Origin: an uncultured Collinsella sp.
Lineage (GTDB): Bacteria > Actinomycetota > Coriobacteriia > Coriobacteriales > Coriobacteriaceae
Length of the DNA: 7,365 bases
Assembly (NCBI GenBank): GCA_900752425.1
Contig: CAADVE010000114.1
Location: forward strand, 1 to 7,365
Direction of reading: 5' to 3'
In this document: piece by piece, positions 1 to 4,788 of the stretch
How the letters are laid out: every line of letters begins with the position of its first letter
How positions within the stretch are numbered: position 1 is the stretch's first letter
The notes under the pieces: model-generated
What the model saw: the letters and a program-made list of their open reading frames with translations, nothing else
What the model was told of the DNA's origin: nothing
Databases searched by the model: none
Position numbers and translations under genes: made by a program

Positions 1-110
1 CGGTTCTCAAGGTGCACGCCTGCGCTGGTTCCCGGTTCCACCGGGCCGCGCGGCAAGGAGATATATTGCCAGACCGGAGGGGCCCCGTGGGCGGGAATCT
101 GGGCGTACAT
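1..110 (-). CDS. N-terminal fragment of an unrecognised protein, cut by the left window edge
   Basis: An open frame on the minus strand starts at ATG (108-110) and runs off the window after 36 full codons. It begins MYAQIPAHG and continues through PPVWQYISLP and then EPGTSAGVHLEN. The ATG is preceded by AGGA a few bases upstream, slightly closer than ideal. The frame is closed upstream by a TAA within the gap after the phosphohexomutase gene, and no other ATG, GTG or TTG lies between that stop and this ATG. Third codon positions are mostly G or C, as in the neighbouring genes, which supports real coding. The visible part is rich in proline and glycine and has no signal peptide or membrane segment. 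I do not recognise the family. It lies downstream of the phosphohexomutase gene on the same strand. Confidence 0.6.
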   Translation of the reverse strand, partial: MYAQIPAHGAPPVWQYISLPRGPVEPGTSAGVHLEN

Positions 111-199
111 ATTTCCTACACATCTTGTGATCCGACTAACGTTTGCCAGCCGTTAACTACCGCTCGCCGAGCATCTCTTTATATAAGGCAGTCTCATGG
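111..199 (-). promoter_or_regulatory. Short gap with weak promoter-like sequence for the left-edge gene
   Basis: This 89-bp gap separates the phosphohexomutase stop from the left-edge ATG. On the minus strand it holds a TATAAA-like -10 (178-183). The only candidate -35 (TTTAAC, overlapping the phosphohexomutase stop) is poor and about 15 bp away. Two small inverted repeats follow: GCTC/GAGC (162-172) and TAACG/CGTTA (137-155). Neither has a T tract, so I do not call a terminator. The phosphohexomutase transcript may simply continue into the left-edge gene. Confidence 0.25.
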
Positions 200-1600
200 T
201 TAAAGCGGATACGTCCCCCTAGCTAAAGCACAGCCAGCATCGAGCAACTCATCACGTTCTTCCACCGAGAACCCCTCGGCGTAGACGCGCACCACTGGTT
301 CGGTCCCGCTAGGACGGACCAGCAGCCACGTGTCATCCTCGAATGACAGACGCAAGCCGTCCATATGACTAACGTTTTGCGGCACCTTGCCACAAATCGA
401 CTTGGGGTTTACGCCCGGCAGCAGGGTTCGTAACGTTTCGGCATCTTCGGCCTCAAGGCGCAAATCGCGTCGACCGTAACTCGTCTTACCAAAACTGTCC
501 TCGAGTTGGTCGACCAGAACGCCCAAAGGCGCGTCCGTCTTTGCCATAAGCTCACACAGAATCAGACAGGCGAGGATTCCATCGCGCTCGGGCATATGCG
601 CGGCGATGCCGATACCACCGGCTTCTTCGCCGCCTATGAGGACGCCGCCCTTCTTCATCTCCGCCGCTATATATTTGAAACCGACTGGTTTGACGGTCAC
701 GCGGCAGCCAAGCGCCTCGGCAATGCGACGTACGAGCGTCGAGCATGAAAGATTGACGACGACGCGCCCCTCCAAATTACGAAATTGAACCAAGTCGCCC
801 AAAACGAGCGCCATGATCTGATGCGGATGTATATATCTGCCGCGCTCGTCAACCGCGCCGATACGGTCGGCGTCGCCGTCGGTCACCAGGCCAGCGCAAG
901 CTCCGTCCTCGATAACCGTGCGCTCGCAAGCGTCCACCCAAGGTTCAACGGGGTCGGGGCAGATATCTTCTTGGTCAGACGCCTGCCCGGCGTGAATCTC
1001 GTGCGCCTCAACGCCAAGCTCGCGCAGCAAGTCGGCTAGATAGCCCTGGGCTGCGCCGCCCATGGGATCGACAACCACGCGCAGGTGCGCGGCGCGGATG
1101 GCTTCGGCATCGACAAATGATGCCACCGCCTGCATATAGTCAGGAATGATATCCGCGGTGCGATATTGCCCCTCGATCCCCATTGGCTCGGGAGCCATGG
1201 TCTCTTCGAGCTCTTCGATGACATCCTGGTTGGCGGTTGAGCCGTCACCCATGCGAATCTTGAGGCACAGATAACCCTGCGGATGATGGGACCCCGTCAC
1301 CATGAGCGCGCCGCACGCCTCACCGTCATAAGCCGCCGCCCACGTAAGGGCAGGGGTCGGAACAGGTCGCGAAGCGAGCACGGCGTCCAGCCCGTGCGCT
1401 GCTAGCACGCCCGCCGCAAGTTCAGCGAACTCGCTCGCCAGGGGCCGGGTGTCGAACCCTATATATACTGTTTTGCCCGGATTGGTCTTTTGCCACAACT
1501 CGCCGACGGCATCGGCGATACGAGCAACGTTATCGGCAGTGAAGTCCTCATCGACGCGAGCGCGCCAACCGTCAGTTCCAAAATGAATTATCGCGCACAC
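200..1600 (-). CDS. Phosphoglucomutase/phosphomannomutase family protein (alpha-D-phosphohexomutase)
   Basis: This cytoplasmic enzyme should interconvert hexose 1- and 6-phosphates through a phosphoserine intermediate, feeding sugar-nucleotide synthesis for envelope polymers or glycogen. The 466-residue protein has the family's usual length and four signature sites: FGTDGWR near residues 7-13; a phosphoserine loop TGSHHP at 102-107 (Ser104), followed by GYLCLKI; the Mg-binding DGDADR at 241-246; the sugar-recognition GGEEAGG at 323-329; and the phosphate-binding RPSGTEP at 429-435. The GTG at 1598-1600 is chosen because GAGGTG lies 7 bp upstream and the family's GTDGWR motif then falls at the N-terminus. 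The frame is open to an ATG at 1684, but that would add 28 unusual residues. The loop reads SHHP where most relatives have SHNP. Substrate (glucose, mannose or glucosamine phosphate) cannot be decided from motifs. Several Tyr-Ile pairs use TAT-ATA (see findings). Confidence 0.93.
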   Translation of the reverse strand: MCAIIHFGTDGWRARVDEDFTADNVARIADAVGELWQKTNPGKTVYIGFDTRPLASEFAELAAGVLAAHGLDAVLASRPVPTPALTWAAAYDGEACGALMVTGSHHPQGYLCLKIRMGDGSTANQDVIEELEETMAPEPMGIEGQYRTADIIPDYMQAVASFVDAEAIRAAHLRVVVDPMGGAAQGYLADLLRELGVEAHEIHAGQASDQEDICPDPVEPWVDACERTVIEDGACAGLVTDGDADRIGAVDERGRYIHPHQIMALVLGDLVQFRNLEGRVVVNLSCSTLVRRIAEALGCRVTVKPVGFKYIAAEMKKGGVLIGGEEAGGIGIAAHMPERDGILACLILCELMAKTDAPLGVLVDQLEDSFGKTSYGRRDLRLEAEDAETLRTLLPGVNPKSICGKVPQNVSHMDGLRLSFEDDTWLLVRPSGTEPVVRVYAEGFSVEERDELLDAGCALARGTYPL

Positions 1601-1607
1601 GCGCAGA

Positions 1608-1613
1608 CACCTC
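1608..1613 (-). promoter_or_regulatory. Ribosome binding site that sets the GTG start of the phosphohexomutase
   Basis: On the minus strand GAGGTG is followed by 7 bases (TCTGCGC) and then GTG. No comparable site precedes the upstream ATG at 1684, so this site decides the start. Confidence 0.6.
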
Positions 1614-1639
1614 ACAGTGTTTGGATCATGGTACGCATG

Positions 1640-1649
1640 GGGTATACCC
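1640..1649. promoter_or_regulatory. Perfect 10-bp palindrome GGGTATACCC upstream of the phosphohexomutase
   Basis: The palindrome sits about 40 bp upstream of the GTG start, in the gap between this gene and the terminator of the methyltransferase gene. No convincing -35/-10 pair surrounds it, although TATACC could serve as a weak -10. Its GGTAT/ATACC arms resemble the arms of the larger palindrome upstream of pepT. A second inverted repeat, CATTTG-GG-CAAATG, lies at 1689-1702. An operator or promoter role is inference only. Confidence 0.3.
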
Positions 1650-1722
1650 GCAACATGCACTCGGCAACCTGCCGGCACCAGCATTCACCATTTGGGCAAA
1701 TGCTGCCGAGGACATGCAAGCA

Positions 1723-1753
1723 ATAAAAAAACCGCCCCGTATGGAGCGGTTTT
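1723..1753 (-). terminator. Intrinsic terminator of the methyltransferase gene
   Basis: An 11-bp stem (arms 1728-1738 and 1743-1753) closes a GTAT/ATAC loop. In the minus-strand RNA its single imperfection is a U-G wobble, and the stem is followed by a run of seven T and then ATTG. It begins five bases after the TAA of the methyltransferase gene. This separates that gene's transcription from the phosphohexomutase. Confidence 0.88.
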
Positions 1754-1758
1754 GCCCT

Positions 1759-2652
1759 TTATATATCGAGCGCCTCGGCCATCGCGGCCGTAGTGATTGC
1801 CGTGGTTCCACAGCAACTGCCCACCATTGCGGCACCGGCATGTCTCCATTCGATGCATGCGCGCGCGAAAGCTTCGGGGTTCTCGTGCCATACGGGGCCA
1901 TCCTGAGTCTGGACCGGATCGCCTACGTTGGGACGCACCGTGACGGGAGTAGTCGCCGATGCAACCATCCTGGGCACCGCCGCGTTCGCGGCCGCAAGCG
2001 AACAGCAATTAACACCAACCGAGTTTGCGCCGTGTTTTTCGGCGTACAAAACGGCCGCCTCGATGTTGAGGCCATCGCCCAACAGGTCGCCTTTATCGTC
2101 AACGACAAAACTCACCAGAACAGGCATGCCGTCGGCGGCATCTCGGGCGCCGGCAAGCATGGGCTGCAAATTACGGATAGACGTCACCGTCTCGATCAGC
2201 AGACCGTCAACGCCGGCATTGAGCAAGGCGTGCGCCTGTTCGCGCGCAATGCCTCGGATTTCACGATACTCGGCAGAGTCCTCGGCAAACCACTCAATAC
2301 CGATCGGGCCCATCGAGCCCAGCAGCAGTTGCGGGTGCGCCTGGCGAGCATCGTCGACGGCCCCGCGATTGACCTCCGCCACGGACGGCGCAATCTGGTC
2401 GTGCTTGAGGGCATAGCTTGATGCCTGAAAGGTGTTGGTAATGAGCACCTGCGCGCCGGCAGCGACATACAAGCGATGGATACGAGAAACGGTCTGCGGC
2501 TCTGCCAGATTCCAAAACGCCGGTGGAATGTCGGCGGCATCGTACTCACTCAACAGAACACTGCCCATGGGGCCCTGCGCCAACAAGGTCTCGCTCGACA
2601 AGCGGCGCGTAAGTTCCTCGGCACCAAAGCGGTTGTAATAACTCGTATCCAT
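1759..2652 (-). CDS. Stand-alone homocysteine S-methyltransferase domain protein
   Basis: Members of this zinc-dependent (betaine-homocysteine methyltransferase / MetH N-domain) family transfer a methyl group to the thiolate of homocysteine or a related thiol, making methionine. The 297 residues form one TIM-barrel domain of usual size, with no cobalamin or folate domain. Visible signatures are ITNTF at 71-75, LGSMGP at 111-116, LLIET at 151-155, GVNCC at 213-217 and GSCCGTT at 278-284. Cys216, Cys280 and Cys281 fit the three zinc ligands. The N-terminal motif reads QGPMGS (26-31) where relatives have DGxMGT, so an acidic residue expected near the homocysteine site is missing. The start is ATG at 2650-2652, ten bases after the stop of the upstream repressor gene, with only a weak GGGA as ribosome binding site, consistent with translational coupling. 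The methyl donor is unknown: S-methylmethionine, betaine, methyl-corrinoid or methyl-folate are possible. The gene ends GAT-ATA-TAA directly before its terminator. Confidence 0.85.
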   Translation of the reverse strand: MDTSYYNRFGAEELTRRLSSETLLAQGPMGSVLLSEYDAADIPPAFWNLAEPQTVSRIHRLYVAAGAQVLITNTFQASSYALKHDQIAPSVAEVNRGAVDDARQAHPQLLLGSMGPIGIEWFAEDSAEYREIRGIAREQAHALLNAGVDGLLIETVTSIRNLQPMLAGARDAADGMPVLVSFVVDDKGDLLGDGLNIEAAVLYAEKHGANSVGVNCCSLAAANAAVPRMVASATTPVTVRPNVGDPVQTQDGPVWHENPEAFARACIEWRHAGAAMVGSCCGTTAITTAAMAEALDI

Positions 2653-2662
2653 ATATATCCCG

Positions 2663-3085
2663 CTATTCCTCGACGCTGATTCCCTGCTTTTCGAGATAGG
2701 CGAGCCAGCGGCTCATCGTGTCCTCGGATAGCGCATGCTCCATCATGCAGGCCTCGGAATCGGCTCGCTCAAATTCGACACCGAGCTCCTGAACCAAAAA
2801 CGTGCGGATGAGGCGATGACGGTACCAGATAGCCGTGCCAACCTCGCGACCGCGATCGGTCAGGATTACCTTGCCGTAGTGCGATTGCTCGACAAGCTCG
2901 GATGCCTTGAGCGCCGAAACCGCTTTATTGACCGATGCCTTGGAGACGCCAAGGCGCTGCGCGATGTCGACCGATCGCACGCCGTTGGTTTCCCCCTCTT
3001 CGCTTTCAATGCGAACCATGCACTCCAAGTAGTCTTCGTTCGCCACCGTCAGATGTAGTTCGCGCGAGCTATTTGTCGTATCCAT
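2663..3085 (-). CDS. DtxR/MntR-family metal-dependent transcriptional repressor
   Basis: This 140-residue protein should be a dimeric DNA-binding repressor activated by Mn(II) or Fe(II). An N-terminal winged helix-turn-helix (about 12-80; recognition segment VSKASVNKAVSAL; wing HYGKVILTDRG) is followed by a metal-binding dimerisation domain with YRHRLI and EACMMEH. It lacks the C-terminal SH3-like domain of full-length DtxR (about 226 residues) and so has MntR-like size. Aligned by eye, the metal ligands are Asp18, Glu21, His90, Cys113, Glu116 and His117: Asp/Glu at the N-terminus as in MntR, but Cys in the position where MntR has Glu and DtxR has Cys. The ATG at 3083-3085 is preferred because AAGGGA precedes it by nine bases; an in-frame ATG at 3106 has no such site and would add seven residues. 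It heads an apparent operon with the methyltransferase gene and diverges from pepT. Confidence 0.88.
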   Translation of the reverse strand: MDTTNSSRELHLTVANEDYLECMVRIESEEGETNGVRSVDIAQRLGVSKASVNKAVSALKASELVEQSHYGKVILTDRGREVGTAIWYRHRLIRTFLVQELGVEFERADSEACMMEHALSEDTMSRWLAYLEKQGISVEE

Positions 3086-3094
3086 GATCTTCCG

Positions 3095-3100
3095 TCCCTT
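3095..3100 (-). promoter_or_regulatory. Ribosome binding site choosing the inner ATG of the repressor gene
   Basis: AAGGGA on the minus strand lies nine bases before the ATG at 3083-3085. It falls inside the coding sequence that would result from using the ATG at 3106, which argues for the inner start. Confidence 0.45.
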
Positions 3101-3116
3101 CTGCATTCAATGGCTG

Positions 3117-3122
3117 ATTCTA
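3117..3122 (-). promoter_or_regulatory. Candidate -10 (TAGAAT) for the repressor-methyltransferase operon
   Basis: TAGAAT on the minus strand lies about 30 bp upstream of the repressor start. At 17-bp spacing the -35 position (3140-3145) reads CATACC, a poor match that coincides with one arm of the 3140-3157 palindrome. A protein bound there would cover this promoter. The call rests on the -10 alone. Confidence 0.3.
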
Positions 3123-3139
3123 CCCCATCCAAGCGTCGT

Positions 3140-3157
3140 GGTATGCCGTGGCATACC
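3140..3157. promoter_or_regulatory. Perfect 8-2-8 palindrome, probable operator between the divergent genes
   Basis: GGTATGCC and GGCATACC are exact inverted copies separated by GT. The palindrome lies in the 120-bp gap between the divergent metal-dependent repressor gene and pepT, immediately upstream of an extended -10 for pepT and over the -35 position of the candidate repressor promoter. DtxR-family repressors bind palindromic operators of about this size and often control their own gene. Autoregulation is therefore plausible but is inferred from position. Confidence 0.5.
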
Positions 3158-3158
3158 G

Positions 3159-3167
3159 TGCTAGAGT
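3159..3167 (+). promoter_or_regulatory. Candidate extended -10 promoter for pepT
   Basis: TG-C-TAGAGT matches the extended -10 pattern TGnTAnnnT and would start transcription about 30 bp before the pepT ATG. No good -35 lies at normal spacing, as is common for extended -10 promoters. The 3140-3157 palindrome ends one base before it, so a bound repressor would block it. Confidence 0.4.
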
Positions 3168-3205
3168 TCTTGTTGCACACGACGACCAAGATTGGAGCGG
3201 TCTTT

Positions 3206-4453
3206 ATGGAAAACACCACCACGAGCCCCGATGTCCTCGAACGCTTTTTGCGCTACGTCCAGATCAACACGCAGTCCGAGGATGCAAACTGCGACCAGGT
3301 ACCCTCGAGCGCCGTTCAGTTTGACCTTGCCAACGTGCTGGCTGAAGAGCTGCGCGAGCTTGGTGCGGAAGATGCCCACGTGACCGAGCACGCCTATGTC
3401 TGCGCGCATATCCCCGCAAGTGCGGGCGCTGAGGACAAGCCCGCCCTGGGCCTGATCGCCCATCTCGACACCACCGAAGTTGCACCGGGCGCCGGCGTGA
3501 AGCCGCACATCGTACACTACGAAGGCGGCGACCTGGTCTGCGGCACGGTTGACGGTAAGCCCGTTGCCATGAGTACCGCCAAGCTTCCCGCCCTGAATGA
3601 CCTCGCGGGTGAGGACCTGGTCTGCAGCGATGGCACCACGCTGCTGGGCGCGGACGACAAGGCAGGCGTCGCCGAGATCATGTCGCTTGTCGCGCGTATC
3701 GCTCAGGACCCTTCTCTGCCCCATCCCGCACTCGGCATTTGCTTCTGCCCTGACGAGGAGATCGGCCACGGAGCCGAGCTGTTGGATATCGATACCTTTG
3801 GCTGCAAGTACGCCTACACGGTCGACGGCGGCCCCATTGGCGAGCTGGAGTGGGAGTGCTTTAACGCCGCCGAGGCGACCGTCCGCTTTGAGGGCCAGTC
3901 CATCCACCCGGGCGACGCTAAGGGCCGTATGGTCAACGCAGGCAATCTGTTCTGTGACTTCAACGCGTTGCTCCCCTACGTGCAGCGCCCGGAGTATACG
4001 GAAGGCTACGAGGGCTTTTATCACCTTGAGGGTGTATCTGCGACCGTCGATCACGCCACAGCGCGCTATATCGTCCGCGACCATGACGCCGCCAAGTTCC
4101 AGCAGAAACTCGACCTTGTTGATGCCGCCGCCTCGATGCTCAACCAGCGTCTGGGTGAGGAGCGCGTGACGGTCGAGATTAAGCAGCAGTATCGAAATAT
4201 GGCCGAGATCGTTCGTGACTATCCCGAGCTTATTGATGTTGCCAAGGAAGCCTACCTTGCCTGCGGCGTTGAGCCCCAAGTGCTGCCGATTCGCGGCGGC
4301 ACCGACGGCGCTCAGCTGTCGTTCCGCGGTCTGCCCTGCCCCAACCTTTCCACCGGCGGCTATTGCTACCACGGCGTCAACGAGTTCGTCCCGGTCAGTT
4401 CGCTCGTCAAGATGACCGACGTGCTCCAGGAGCTCGTCGCCCGCTTTGCATAA
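3206..4453 (+). CDS. pepT: Peptidase T (tripeptide aminopeptidase)
   Basis: PepT is a cytoplasmic two-zinc aminopeptidase of the M20 family that removes the N-terminal residue from tripeptides. The 415-residue length is close to the usual ~410. All key residues are present in order: His86 and catalytic Asp88 in AHLDT; bridging Asp150 in LLGADDKAG; catalytic Glu184 and metal Glu185 in CPDEEIGHG; Asp207 in YTVDGGPIGELE; and His389 in YCYHGVNEF. The lid domain lies roughly between residues 215 and 330, with the characteristic QSIHPGDAKGRMVNA. The ATG at 3206 is chosen because GGAG lies eight bases upstream and the protein then begins at the family's normal N-terminus. The frame is open to an ATG at 3110, but that would add 32 residues and run across the palindrome and promoter. 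It is a single-gene transcript with its own terminator, divergent from the metal repressor. Confidence 0.96.
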   Translation: MENTTTSPDVLERFLRYVQINTQSEDANCDQVPSSAVQFDLANVLAEELRELGAEDAHVTEHAYVCAHIPASAGAEDKPALGLIAHLDTTEVAPGAGVKPHIVHYEGGDLVCGTVDGKPVAMSTAKLPALNDLAGEDLVCSDGTTLLGADDKAGVAEIMSLVARIAQDPSLPHPALGICFCPDEEIGHGAELLDIDTFGCKYAYTVDGGPIGELEWECFNAAEATVRFEGQSIHPGDAKGRMVNAGNLFCDFNALLPYVQRPEYTEGYEGFYHLEGVSATVDHATARYIVRDHDAAKFQQKLDLVDAAASMLNQRLGEERVTVEIKQQYRNMAEIVRDYPELIDVAKEAYLACGVEPQVLPIRGGTDGAQLSFRGLPCPNLSTGGYCYHGVNEFVPVSSLVKMTDVLQELVARFA

Positions 4454-4480
4454 GCCTGGCTGCACAAGTCCAAAAGACGA

Positions 4481-4518
4481 ATCGCCCCGTCCTCAACCAA
4501 GAACGGGGCGGTTTTTTT
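4481..4518 (+). terminator. Intrinsic terminator of pepT
   Basis: CGCCCCGT (4483-4490) pairs exactly with ACGGGGCG (4503-4510) around a 12-base loop, followed by G and seven T (4512-4518). It lies 27 bp after the pepT stop. Confidence 0.92.
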
Positions 4519-4576
4519 ACTGCAATGAGAACAGGTTGACGCACGCCAGCCTCTTAACGCAAGGAGTGTCCCAAAC

Positions 4577-4620
4577 TGCCGGCACAAAAGGAACGTCCCC
4601 AAGTGCCAAGTGTTCCGGCA
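4577..4620. repeat. REP-like imperfect inverted repeat with a tandem 7-mer
   Basis: TGCCGG (4577-4582) and CCGGCA (4615-4620) are inverted copies. Inside them GGAAC (4590-4594) can pair with GTTCC (4612-4616), an alternative pairing that shares two bases. The loop carries CCAAGTG twice in tandem (4599-4612). No gene of normal character covers this stretch. The arrangement resembles dispersed intergenic repeats (REP/BIME type); whether copies exist elsewhere in the genome cannot be seen here. Confidence 0.45.
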
Positions 4621-4647
4621 ACGCCGATGTTTTGGCGCGGACAGCGA

Positions 4648-4746
4648 AAACCCGCCAGAGCGAGCAAGGTGCCTTGAAACAAGGCGGCATTGATCTTTTG
4701 ATCATGCCGCCGAAGTTGAAAGGCAGATTGCCGCTCTGGCGGGTTT
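4648..4746. repeat. 99-bp nested palindrome between pepT and the LCP gene
   Basis: The outer arms are 15-bp exact inverted copies (4648-4662 and 4732-4746, core CCCGCCAGAGCG). Inside is a second hairpin of 12 bp with a single-base bulge and a TTTT loop (4683-4711, GGCGGCAT then GATC), plus a competing GCCTTG-AAA-CAAGGC hairpin (4671-4685). Read on the minus strand, the outer stem is followed by TTTTCG, so it could help end LCP transcription. Its size and nesting exceed a normal terminator and suggest a REP/BIME-like or MITE-like element, or a structured RNA. No flanking target-site duplication was evident. Apart from this element, the terminators at either end and the 4577-4620 repeat, the gap from 4519 to 4788 holds nothing I recognise. 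Confidence 0.6.
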
Positions 4747-4758
4747 GCAGCGTCAAGC

Positions 4759-4788
4759 GGTTACGCGGTTTGGTAAAACCGCGTAACC
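4759..4788 (-). terminator. Perfect 13-bp hairpin directly after the LCP gene
   Basis: GGTTACGCGGTTT (4759-4771) and its exact inverted copy (4776-4788) flank a 4-base loop and begin at the base next to the LCP stop codon. No T tract follows on the minus strand, so it is a weak intrinsic terminator or a 3'-end stabilising structure. The larger palindrome lies a further 12 bp downstream. Confidence 0.5.

Noticed and set aside
34..42. GGTGGAACC on the minus strand, resembling a T-box antiterminator bulge
   Set aside because: It lies inside a well-formed coding frame, forms a tight CCGGT/ACCGG hairpin instead, and no specifier stem or T-box partner helix is visible.
12..203. 63-residue plus-strand open frame
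   Set aside because: It is opposite the better-supported left-edge gene on the minus strand, crosses the gap into the phosphohexomutase end, and has no ribosome binding site or recognisable motif.
1601..1684. Longer phosphohexomutase start at ATG 1684
   Set aside because: It adds 28 residues unlike the family N-terminus and crosses a good ribosome binding site and the likely promoter region.
1621..2421. 266-residue plus-strand open frame opposite the methyltransferase
   Set aside because: It is a high-GC antisense shadow with no family motif, crossing the terminator and lying over a gene with intact catalytic motifs.
3110..3205. N-terminal extension of PepT from ATG 3110
   Set aside because: It runs through the palindrome and promoter, lacks a ribosome binding site, and is not part of the normal PepT length.
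3161..4465. 434-residue minus-strand open frame opposite pepT
   Set aside because: It is the mirror of pepT codon bias. The product shows no domain, and pepT has all its active-site residues.
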